NCBI GenBank assembly: GCA_937893835.1 | Contig: CALCSS010000057.1 | Coordinates: 1-12,450 of the forward strand | Reading direction: 5' to 3' | Length of the DNA stretch: 12,450 bases | Origin: an uncultured Fidelibacterota bacterium | GTDB lineage: Bacteria; Fidelibacterota; Marinisomatia; Marinisomatales; UBA1611 | Shown here: positions 1 through 5,564 of the stretch, piece by piece | Numbering within the stretch: the first letter of the stretch is position 1 | Layout: each line of letters begins with the position of its first letter | Notes under the pieces: generated by a model | Told to the model about the DNA's origin: nothing | Database searches by the model: none | What the model saw: only the letters and a program-made list of their open reading frames with translations | Made by a program: the position numbers and the translations under genes

Positions 1-164
1 GAGACAGTAGGGTCTCCTACATGAGTATTGGTACCATCATTTACGAGGAGAACATTATCAAATTCTAAGGCTGACCCCTCTTCACCAATCTGTTTAGGAA
101 CACGAACCTTTAACCCTTCAGAGGCCTTAAATTGTTTTCCTGATATATTTACAATTGCATACAT
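1..164 (-). CDS. rplU: 50S ribosomal protein L21, N-terminal part (gene continues beyond the left edge)
   Basis: Reading the minus strand from the ATG at 164-162 gives an open frame of 54 codons to the window edge, beginning MYAIVNISGKQFK. The start is typical of bacterial L21 (MYAI/V...GGKQ-K-SEG), followed by a region resembling the family's V--L-GE-G--L-FD-VLLV. L21 is a 23S rRNA-binding protein of the large ribosomal subunit, usually about 100 residues, so roughly half is visible. An AGGA element lies about 8 nt upstream of the ATG and supports this start. It follows the RNase E/G gene by 30 bp on the same strand, and the two are probably co-transcribed; an rne/rng-rplU-rpmA order is common in bacteria. 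The identification is firm; the 3' end cannot be seen. Confidence 0.93.
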   Translation of the reverse strand, partial: MYAIVNISGKQFKASEGLKVRVPKQIGEEGSALEFDNVLLVNDGTNTHVGDPTV

Positions 165-194
165 AATTATTTCCTAAAAAAGCCGGCGAATTTA

Positions 195-1736
195 CTAGGT
201 CGTCTTGTCCTTATCAAGGTTCATTTCATTTGTGACATCTTTACCGTCCTTTGTACGTAGAAAACGAAATTCATCTTGAGCCAGTTCAACATTTTCTTTT
301 ATCTTAAGGTGAACAAAATTTTGCCACATGAGTCCTCTCAGAATATGCTTTTTTTCTCCACCAAGATAATCAGCGTTTTCAGGGTGCAATTCCAACTCAA
401 GTCTTAGAGAACGATGCCTACTCTTATATCGTCTTAGCCAGTGATCAATTCTAGTGACCAACGTTTCTTGGGAGATTATTCTCCCCGAACCGTGACATGT
501 TGGACACTCTTCACTCATTGAGTCCAATAAACTGACACGAATCCTTTGCCTGGTCATCTCTAAAAGACCAAACTCTGTTATTGGGGCAACCGCAACCTTT
601 GCTCGGTCTTTTTTCAGTTCTTTTCTTAGTTCATGATAGACCTTTTTACGGTTTTCCTCAAATTTCATATCAATAAAATCAATAACGATCAAACCAGACA
701 GGTCTCTAAGTCTTAATTGTCGAGCGACCTCCCTAGCGGCCTCGAGGTTGATCTTAAGGGAGTTTTCCTCGTGCAGTTTTTTACCAACAAATCTTCCGCT
801 ATTTACATCAACAACAACCATTGCCTCGGTTTTTTCAATTATTAGGTACGCTCCACTTTTTAGCCATGCCTTAGGTCGCATCAGTTTTTCTATTTCTGAT
901 TCAATTCCAAAACTCTCAAATAATGGAGCCTTGAGCTTATAAAGTTCCAAGCGATCTAATAGGCTAGGTGAAACGTCTTCTAAATATTTTTCTGTTTTCT
1001 TAAATAGACGTTTTGAATCAATTATTATTTTTTCAACGTCTGGGGTCAATAGATCTCGGACCACGCTTGATGCTGTTTCCAGATCTTCATAAACAAGAGC
1101 GGGTGCACTTTCATGATCTGCCTTATTCTCGATCTTATCCCAATTCTCAATTAATTGATTATAGTCGTTTTCTATGTGCTGTTCAGATTTGCCTTCAGCC
1201 ACTGTTCTAATAATGACCCCAATATTTTGGACACGTAATCTTTGAGCTACTTTTTTTAATCTTCTGCGCTCATACTTATCCCATATCTTTTTTGAAATTC
1301 CAATATAGTTTGCATTTGGTACTAAGACCAGCAACCTTCCAGGAAGTGCTACCTCTGTTGTTACTCGAGGACCTTTTCCTGCAAAAGGTTCCTTGATAAC
1401 TTGAACATATATTTCTTGGTTCTTTTTTAGATCAACTTCAATATTGTCATATTTGAAATTTTTATTTGACCTACCTTTTTTACCTCCATTATCCTCAATT
1501 ATATATTCATCAGAGCCAATTTCAGAAAAAGGAAGAAATGCATTCAAGTCATATCCTACATCAACAAATGCAGCCTGCATTCCAGGAAGGACATTTTCAA
1601 CTTTACCCTTGTATACGTTACCAACCATTCTATGGTTATCTTGTTTTTCAACGTATACTTCTACAAGTTGATTGTCTTCTTGGATAGCAATACGAGTCTC
1701 TCCCATACTCTCATTAATAAAGATTTCTTTATTCAT
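195..1736 (-). CDS. rng: Ribonuclease E/G family endoribonuclease (RNase G-like)
   Basis: This 513-residue protein is a single-strand-specific, 5'-end-sensing endoribonuclease of rRNA maturation and mRNA decay. An S1-like RNA-binding domain spans about residues 37-128. It carries an acidic/basic insertion at about 74-100 that is absent from E. coli RNase G. The DNase I-like catalytic domain follows. D310 and N312 (VDVNSG) and D353 (IDFIDM) align with D303, N305 and D346 of E. coli RNase E, with the same 43-residue spacing between the two Asp. The zinc-link motif CPTCHGSG, with C411 and C414, is intact. There is no long disordered degradosome scaffold at the C-terminus, so it is RNase G-length rather than RNase E-length. 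The start ATG has a good SD (AAGGTGAG, 1746-1739). rplU lies 30 bp downstream. The E-versus-G name is a length-based choice; catalytic competence looks complete. Confidence 0.95.
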   Translation of the reverse strand: MNKEIFINESMGETRIAIQEDNQLVEVYVEKQDNHRMVGNVYKGKVENVLPGMQAAFVDVGYDLNAFLPFSEIGSDEYIIEDNGGKKGRSNKNFKYDNIEVDLKKNQEIYVQVIKEPFAGKGPRVTTEVALPGRLLVLVPNANYIGISKKIWDKYERRRLKKVAQRLRVQNIGVIIRTVAEGKSEQHIENDYNQLIENWDKIENKADHESAPALVYEDLETASSVVRDLLTPDVEKIIIDSKRLFKKTEKYLEDVSPSLLDRLELYKLKAPLFESFGIESEIEKLMRPKAWLKSGAYLIIEKTEAMVVVDVNSGRFVGKKLHEENSLKINLEAAREVARQLRLRDLSGLIVIDFIDMKFEENRKKVYHELRKELKKDRAKVAVAPITEFGLLEMTRQRIRVSLLDSMSEECPTCHGSGRIISQETLVTRIDHWLRRYKSRHRSLRLELELHPENADYLGGEKKHILRGLMWQNFVHLKIKENVELAQDEFRFLRTKDGKDVTNEMNLDKDKTT

Positions 1737-1738
1737 AT

Positions 1739-1766
1739 CTCACCTTATAGTTTAAATAGACTATAA
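1739..1766 (-). promoter_or_regulatory. Inverted repeat abutting the rng ribosome-binding site (possible leader hairpin or operator)
   Basis: On the minus strand TTATAGT (1766-1760) and ACTATAA (1751-1745) are perfect 7-bp inverted arms separated by 8 nt. The second arm overlaps the first bases of the SD AAGGTGAG (1746-1739), and the rng ATG begins at 1736. If transcribed, a hairpin would sit directly against the RBS. E. coli rne is known to be autoregulated through its 5' leader, so a leader element here is plausible. The stem has only one G-C pair, so it would be weak, and the same bases could equally be a protein-binding operator or promoter sequence. The repeat and SD are seen; the function is inferred. 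Confidence 0.35.
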
Positions 1767-1864
1767 TGACAAGGCCTCTTGAACTGATGTTCACTTAGAC
1801 CTCTCTTCATGGAAGCATTAACTAGTCTGTGTTATTTAATGAGAATTACAGAAGGAGGGAAAAT

Positions 1865-1892
1865 TTTGGCCCAATTAATCGGGTGATATAAT
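1865..1892 (+). promoter_or_regulatory. Candidate promoter, distal, for the FecR-like gene
   Basis: A perfect TATAAT hexamer lies at 1887-1892. A TTTG tetramer sits at 1865-1868, 18 bp before the hexamer. TTTG about 19 bp before a TA-rich -7 box is the Bacteroidota-style promoter layout, but the -7 box here matches that consensus poorly, and no good sigma70 -35 (TTGACA) is present. Transcripts would carry a leader of about 150 nt before the ATG at 2047. This is pattern matching only. Confidence 0.25.
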
Positions 1893-1984
1893 TCGTGTCA
1901 GGATCGTCAAAAAAATAAAAATTTGGCTTCCTTCTAATCCTCTTTCCTAAAATTACAGGATTTATTCCATTCTTTCAAAGGTTA

Positions 1985-1990
1985 TATAAT
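1985..1990 (+). promoter_or_regulatory. Candidate -10 element, proximal, for the FecR-like gene
   Basis: A perfect TATAAT within GGTTATATAATC lies about 57 bp before the ATG at 2047, a sensible distance for a short leader. No recognisable -35 box lies 16-18 bp upstream. In sequence this AT-rich, such hexamers arise by chance, so it is offered only as the nearest plausible start signal. Confidence 0.25.
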
Positions 1991-2046
1991 CATAATTTAA
2001 TGGCTATGGTGACCTTAAATATCCAATAAAAAATCCAACTTTAATA

Positions 2047-2655
2047 ATGCGACACCTAGTATCTGTCTTTATTTGCCTCACCGTGGTCTTCTCACGATCA
2101 GAGAGTATTGCAATATGCACTGAAGTTAAAGGAAAGGTTTTGAGAGAGGGTTATGTAAGAGATGGATACATACGCAAGGGTGACCCAATCTATCATGGTG
2201 ACAAGATAATAATGGATGGTGATGGTTTTTTATCTTTTATGTTCATTTCAGATAAGACGGTCATTGATATTTACGAGAATACTGTAATAAAAGTATTCAG
2301 CAAAAGCAATGATTCCAGGTCTCAATCAAATATCGCACTTTTTGGAGGCAAGGTCATTGTGCAGATGAATGAAGAGAGCAATAAGAAATTTATATTGGAT
2401 GCACCCTCCTCAATTGCGATCGCATCGGTCGCACATTTCATCACTGAGTATAAGAATGATATCCTTTTTGATAATCTTTCTTACTCGATGTTTACGTCAT
2501 TGACCGGAGAAATTGAGATTGAGAATACAGTCTCAGAAAATTTTATGAATATTAGAGAAGGAGAGACGGTGGTCTCTACTCGTGATGGTAAGTTTCTTCA
2601 ATTGGATACTTTTAGAGATCAAACTTTCATCGAAAACACCTTGAGGGGAGATTAA
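2047..2655 (+). CDS. Secreted FecR-domain-like protein
   Basis: This 202-residue protein begins with a Sec-type signal peptide: MRH followed by a hydrophobic stretch at about 4-16, with cleavage likely near 20. The mature part resembles a FecR-type beta domain. GDPIYHGDKI (45-54) corresponds to the family's 'G--L--GD-I-T' strand, DKTVIDIYENTVIKV (69-83) to 'dg--l-l---t-l-l', and FGGKVIVQM (99-107) to 'l--G-v'. A FILDAP segment (115-120) sits where FecR proteins have F-V-TP. The usual V-GT-F that follows is degenerate here (ASVAHF, 126-131). Classical FecR is an inner-membrane anti-sigma partner with a cytoplasmic N-terminus. This protein has none and no sigma-factor gene is adjacent, so it is more likely a stand-alone periplasmic or secreted FecR-domain protein of unknown role. 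No clear SD precedes the ATG. The peptidase E-like gene follows after 8 bp, suggesting co-transcription. Confidence 0.65.
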   Translation: MRHLVSVFICLTVVFSRSESIAICTEVKGKVLREGYVRDGYIRKGDPIYHGDKIIMDGDGFLSFMFISDKTVIDIYENTVIKVFSKSNDSRSQSNIALFGGKVIVQMNEESNKKFILDAPSSIAIASVAHFITEYKNDILFDNLSYSMFTSLTGEIEIENTVSENFMNIREGETVVSTRDGKFLQLDTFRDQTFIENTLRGD

Positions 2656-2663
2656 AGATTAAG

Positions 2664-3362
2664 ATGGCACAACTTGGTCAGATCATTGCAATAGGGGGGG
2701 GAGGTTTCGGTAGAAATCCAAAGCACAATAAGATTGAAAAATATATACTGGATCAATCAGAAAAAAGTAAGCCCAATGTTGTTTTTATTCCTACTGCCAG
2801 CGCAGAAGACAAGGGCTACCTAGTAAATTATTATTCTTGTTTTAGTAGGCTTGAATGCAAACCATCCCATGTGAATTTTTTCCAAAGGACCCCAAGATTG
2901 GATAGTGTCATCAATCAAGCTGACATTATATATGTTGGAGGAGGGAATACTAAAAGCATGCTAGCAGTGTGGCGTGATTGGAAATTTGACAAATTACTGA
3001 TCAAGGCATATCAAAAGGGTAAGATCCTGTGTGGTGTAAGTGCCGGTGCCATCTGTTGGTTTGAACAAGGAATTACAGACTCATGGGCGAGCAATCTCAA
3101 TGCAATGAATTGCCTAGGGCTCTTGAAAGGGATGGCGTGCCCTCACTATCAAGAAGAGGCTGATCGTCGTCCTAGCGTACATCAAATGTTAATAAATGAG
3201 AAGGCCATGCCGGGATATGCAATTGATGGTGGAGCCGCAGTGCATTTTAAAAATGGAGATTATTTTAGATCATTACAATTTTATCCTGATTCTCATACCT
3301 ATCAAGTCTCGTTAGAAAGCGGAGAGGTAATTGAAAAGAAAATGGTAATGACAGAGTTGTGA
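2664..3362 (+). CDS. Peptidase E-like protein (family S51, type 1 glutamine amidotransferase-like fold)
   Basis: This 232-residue, apparently cytoplasmic protein (no signal peptide) matches the peptidase E/cyanophycinase clan throughout. A Gly-rich IAIGGGGFG start is at 8-16, FIPTAS at 41-46, YVGGGNTKSMLAVW at 90-103, and the nucleophile elbow CGVSAGAICWF at 123-133 has S126 as the expected catalytic serine. CPHYQEEADRRP (159-170) carries H161, the likely catalytic histidine, and IDGGAAVHF is at 187-195. Peptidase E enzymes cleave N-terminal Asp from Asp-X dipeptides; cyanophycinases are relatives but usually have extra features. Close relatives, as I recall them, read PHYD where this has PHYQ. 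An SD-like GAGGGGAG lies at 2643-2650, inside the end of the upstream gene, suggesting translational coupling. The GGGG codons contain a run of eight G. The family is well supported, the exact substrate is not. Confidence 0.85.
   Translation: MAQLGQIIAIGGGGFGRNPKHNKIEKYILDQSEKSKPNVVFIPTASAEDKGYLVNYYSCFSRLECKPSHVNFFQRTPRLDSVINQADIIYVGGGNTKSMLAVWRDWKFDKLLIKAYQKGKILCGVSAGAICWFEQGITDSWASNLNAMNCLGLLKGMACPHYQEEADRRPSVHQMLINEKAMPGYAIDGGAAVHFKNGDYFRSLQFYPDSHTYQVSLESGEVIEKKMVMTEL
2694..2701 (+). repeat. Homopolymeric G8 tract near the 5' end of the peptidase E-like gene
   Basis: Eight consecutive G begin 30 bases after the ATG and encode part of the Gly-rich first loop. A one-base slip would shift the frame and remove the enzyme. 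The tract is seen directly. It may be functional (slippage), or simply the conserved Gly loop written in GGG codons, or a point of sequencing uncertainty. The frame as given is intact. Confidence 0.6.
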
Positions 3363-3447
3363 TCTCTAATAGATATAAGCCAGTAATATTTTTTATGTGG
3401 TGCTAATAAGTCGATGGGTTGATATTTAGAAGTAGTTTTTTTATCAT

Positions 3448-3476
3448 TTTGGCGGATCCTACCCCAATCAGCCAAA
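3448..3476. other. Imperfect hairpin without a U-tract
   Basis: TTTGGCGGA (3448-3456) and TCAGCCAAA (3468-3476) are 9-bp inverted arms with a single internal G/A mismatch and an 11-nt loop. It follows the peptidase E-like gene by about 85 bp. For rightward transcription no T-run follows. On the opposite strand the stem is followed by an A-run, not a T-run, so it does not fit a standard intrinsic terminator either way. It could still act as a 3' end-stabilising structure or a weak terminator. Confidence 0.3.
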
Positions 3477-3502
3477 CTCTTAAGTATATATTGTTTTATA
3501 AA

Positions 3503-3520
3503 TAGTTTCAATCTTAACTA
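3503..3520. promoter_or_regulatory. Candidate MarR operator, distal copy (TAGTT-N8-AACTA)
   Basis: TAGTTTCAATCTTAACTA is an 18-bp imperfect palindrome in which 6 of 9 pairs are complementary, including the outer five. Its first nine bases, TAGTTTCAA, are repeated exactly on the opposite strand at 3587-3595 within the second site. A TATAAA hexamer (3497-3502) directly abuts it. AT-rich palindromes of 16-20 bp next to a marR gene are the usual autoregulatory target of this family. Binding by the adjacent regulator is inferred. Confidence 0.5.
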
Positions 3521-3577
3521 ATAATCATAATTATTATATAGTTAATTAAACAGGAAGATGACTTAATGTTCAAATTA

Positions 3578-3595
3578 TAGTTGCATTTGAAACTA
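3578..3595. promoter_or_regulatory. Candidate MarR operator, proximal copy (TAGTT-N8-AACTA)
   Basis: TAGTTGCATTTGAAACTA is an 18-bp palindrome with 7 of 9 pairs complementary. It ends 20 bp before the marR ATG. Compared in reverse complement with the distal copy, 14 of 18 positions agree. A TATAGT -10-like hexamer overlaps it at 3576-3581, so a bound dimer would block RNA polymerase or the start of transcription. This is the stronger of the two sites. Confidence 0.55.
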
Positions 3596-3615
3596 AATAA
3601 ATAATAGTTTTTAAT

Positions 3616-4065
3616 ATGACAAAAGAAGCTTCTCTACAATTTCATATGAGCATGGGGATGCTCATCAATTCAGCTCACAGATCAATGACAAAAAGGTTTG
3701 TCACTAATGCAATGGAATCAGGTTTGGACATTTCCTTAGATCAATGGATGGTACTTGGTCCCATATGGCAACTTGAATCTGCATCGCAAAAAGAACTAGG
3801 AGAGATGTGTCTTAAAGATAAGATAAGCATCACACGGATAATTGATGCACTTGAGAAAAAAAATCTAGTTGTTCGTGTTCCTGATCAGATCGATCATAGG
3901 ATTAATCGTGTGGTACTTACAAATGCTGGTAAGCAGTTGTTCTATGATGTTTTGCCGATCATGGAAAAAACAAGGGAAGAGGTAAGAAAAGATATACCAG
4001 AACAGGATTTTGAGATCTTTAAGAATGTATTATCTACCATAATAAAGAACCTAGATGATGGATAA
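3616..4065 (+). CDS. MarR-family transcriptional regulator
   Basis: At 149 residues this is the normal size for a MarR dimeric winged-helix regulator. The N-terminal helix (about 8-35) and C-terminal helices (about 103-146) would form the dimer interface. The winged helix-turn-helix spans about 39-103: LDQWMVLGPIWQ, then SQKELGEMCLKDKISITRII with the recognition helix near 69-80, then the wing with the family-typical D-R----LT pattern (DHRINRVVLTNAGKQLF, 93-109). MarR proteins usually repress their own operon and release DNA on binding small, often aromatic or lipophilic, ligands. It overlaps the efflux gene behind it by 11 bp, so it is almost certainly the local regulator. The two palindromes upstream are its likely sites. 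The ATG has no SD, only AT-rich sequence. C65 is the only cysteine, so a thiol-based redox switch is possible but not indicated. Confidence 0.9.
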   Translation: MTKEASLQFHMSMGMLINSAHRSMTKRFVTNAMESGLDISLDQWMVLGPIWQLESASQKELGEMCLKDKISITRIIDALEKKNLVVRVPDQIDHRINRVVLTNAGKQLFYDVLPIMEKTREEVRKDIPEQDFEIFKNVLSTIIKNLDDG

Positions 4066-5539
4066 GTTGTACTATAATAGATTCAAATCTATTATTCTCA
4101 TCACCTATTCTCTGGTTATTGTTTTTGGATGTGTCAGTAGACAAAAGGTCCAGATTGAACAATTAGACGTCAATATTCCAAAAACTTGGACAGTGCCAAT
4201 CCCTCCAAGTGAAAAGATATCTGGAGATTGGTGGTCTGTATTCAATGATCCAGTGCTGGATACTTTCTTAGTTCGTTTGAGAACAGAGAGTCCGGATATG
4301 AAAACACTTGTCCAAAATCAAAAAATGGCCCATTACAATGCAAAAATCAATGGTGCCTCGATATACCCATCGCTTAATGTTTCGACAAGAGCAGATACCA
4401 ATGTTCAAAATCTAGCAGGCTTTGGATTTGCAGATTCATTTTTAAACTCATCCAATGACAGTGACTCTACAAGCAATGATCAATCTTCAAATGGTGTCAT
4501 TACTTTTGGTAACAAGAATTTTGGCCTAGGAATAAACTTGCAGTGGGAAGTTGATGTCTGGGGTCGATTACTTAATGGTCGTACCGCAGCCTACAAGGAT
4601 TTCGAGGCGATCAAACATGACCTTTCCTACCTTGAGTTTTCAACCTTAGTTCGGGGTGCACAATTATATTTTAATGCCAAGGAGGCATCCGCTCAATTAG
4701 AACTATCAAGAGAGTCTTATCATAGTCTTATTGAGATCAGAGATCTTGTAAAGGAGCGCTATGAGAAAGGTCTGCGCTCAAGTTTAGACTATCGATTGTC
4801 GGAGACCTCAGTTGCAACATCTGTTGTATCAATTGAAAATAGGAAAAATTTACTCAGATCCATAAACAGGCAACTTGAGACCTTGGTCGGGGAATATCCT
4901 TCAGGAAGATTTATTCAGGAATCAACACTGCCCCTTGTTTTACCATCAATTCCAATTGGCATACCAGCATCTGTAATTGAGAGAAGGCCAGATGTTCGTG
5001 GTCTAGTTTTAAAGATGGAAGCTGCTGGTCATCGTGTTGCTCAATCAAAGAGGAATCTGCTCCCAGGCATCACCCTGAATGGTTCTGCGGGTACCTCAAC
5101 GCAAGAGCTTGAAAAAGTATTGAATAAAGATCATGGTATTTGGAATCTGGGGATGAATATAACTGCGCCTATTTTTAATGGGGGGCGACTCAGGTCACTT
5201 GTTCAAATTCAAGAATCAACCTATGAGAACTCAAAACAAGACCTTATCAAAGGCATATTAAATGCTTTCTCTGAAATAGAACAATTGCTAGAGTATAATG
5301 AATCTCTATCTATACAAACTGATGCTCTAGAATCTGCTGTTCAGCAGTCAAGGGATGCGTATGAACTATCAAAGGAGAGATATGACAAGGGCGTCACTCC
5401 ACTTGAGTCTGTCTTGAATAGCCAGAGACAATATAATTCAATCCAGTCACAATACATTTCTATCAAAAGGCAGGCAATTAATAACAGATTATCACTTATT
5501 CTTGCATTGGGCGGTGAAATGAGATCTGAAATAAATTAA
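4055..5539 (+). CDS. NodT/TolC-type outer-membrane efflux lipoprotein of an RND pump
   Basis: This 494-residue protein is the trimeric outer-membrane exit duct of the tripartite pump. A lipoprotein signal peptide ends at VFGC with C26 as the acylated residue; Phe at -2 is slightly unusual. GDWWSVFNDPVLD (57-69) is the family's 'WW--F-DP-L' motif, and WEVDVWGR (164-171) and the GIPASVIERRPDVR segment (302-315) are hallmark NodT-family sequences. The two internal repeats of the outer-membrane efflux domain cover about 58-275 and 295-488. APIFNGGRLR (371-380) matches the usual 'P-F-GG-LR' in the second repeat. A Ser/Asn/Asp-rich insertion of about 20 residues (127-148) lies in the region expected to form the first beta-hairpin. 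Start codons at 4055 and 4058 are in tandem; both overlap the marR end, implying translational coupling. Substrate is unknown. Confidence 0.93.
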   Translation: MMDKLYYNRFKSIILITYSLVIVFGCVSRQKVQIEQLDVNIPKTWTVPIPPSEKISGDWWSVFNDPVLDTFLVRLRTESPDMKTLVQNQKMAHYNAKINGASIYPSLNVSTRADTNVQNLAGFGFADSFLNSSNDSDSTSNDQSSNGVITFGNKNFGLGINLQWEVDVWGRLLNGRTAAYKDFEAIKHDLSYLEFSTLVRGAQLYFNAKEASAQLELSRESYHSLIEIRDLVKERYEKGLRSSLDYRLSETSVATSVVSIENRKNLLRSINRQLETLVGEYPSGRFIQESTLPLVLPSIPIGIPASVIERRPDVRGLVLKMEAAGHRVAQSKRNLLPGITLNGSAGTSTQELEKVLNKDHGIWNLGMNITAPIFNGGRLRSLVQIQESTYENSKQDLIKGILNAFSEIEQLLEYNESLSIQTDALESAVQQSRDAYELSKERYDKGVTPLESVLNSQRQYNSIQSQYISIKRQAINNRLSLILALGGEMRSEIN

Positions 5540-5564
5540 ATATTTAACTAAACGTGAAAATGAA

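Larger units (their letters stand above)
1737..2046. other. Divergent intergenic region between rng and the FecR-like gene
   Basis: This 310-bp spacer separates the minus-strand rng-rplU pair from the plus-strand FecR-like gene, so promoters for both directions should lie here. It holds the inverted repeat by the rng RBS and two -10-like TATAAT matches for rightward transcription. I see no tRNA, riboswitch-like fold, intrinsic terminator or long direct repeat. A 25-codon frame at 1809-1886 lacks an SD and was not called. A purine-rich GAAGGAGGG at 1851-1859 resembles a strong SD but has no ATG, GTG or open frame behind it. Confidence 0.6.
3363..3615. other. Regulatory spacer between the peptidase E-like gene and the marR operon
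   Basis: These 253 bp are AT-rich, with no supported coding sequence. They contain an imperfect hairpin near 3448-3476 and two related palindromes at 3503-3520 and 3578-3595. Several -10-like hexamers are present, for example TATAAA at 3497-3502, which abuts the first palindrome, and TATAGT at 3576-3581, which overlaps the second. None has a matching -35. An AGGAAG at 3552-3557 is followed by an ATG at 3558 that stops after two codons. The operon's promoter very probably lies here, but its exact position is not determined. Confidence 0.6.

Noticed and set aside
180..194. GCCGGC followed by a T-run between rng and rplU on the minus strand, as a possible terminator
   Set aside because: The GC-rich part is only a 6-bp self-palindrome with no loop, and it sits directly before the rplU SD, so it cannot form a proper terminator hairpin.
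1809..1886. Small 25-codon plus-strand frame in the divergent spacer
   Set aside because: No SD before its ATG, no known peptide resemblance, and its stop overlaps the candidate TATAAT element.
1850..1935. Distant 7-bp inverted repeat AGAAGGA/TCCTTCT in the divergent spacer
   Set aside because: The arms are 72 nt apart and low in complexity, so a stable structure is unlikely and chance is sufficient.
3302..3511. Minus-strand 69-codon frame overlapping the end of the peptidase E-like gene and the spacer
   Set aside because: No SD, no recognisable family, antisense to a well-supported gene for its last third, and composition typical of chance frames in AT-rich DNA.
5536..5547. Perfect 12-bp palindrome TTAAATATTTAA overlapping the duct gene stop codon
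   Set aside because: All A/T and inside an operon; such palindromes are common by chance in this composition, and it lacks the TAGTT/AACTA half-sites.
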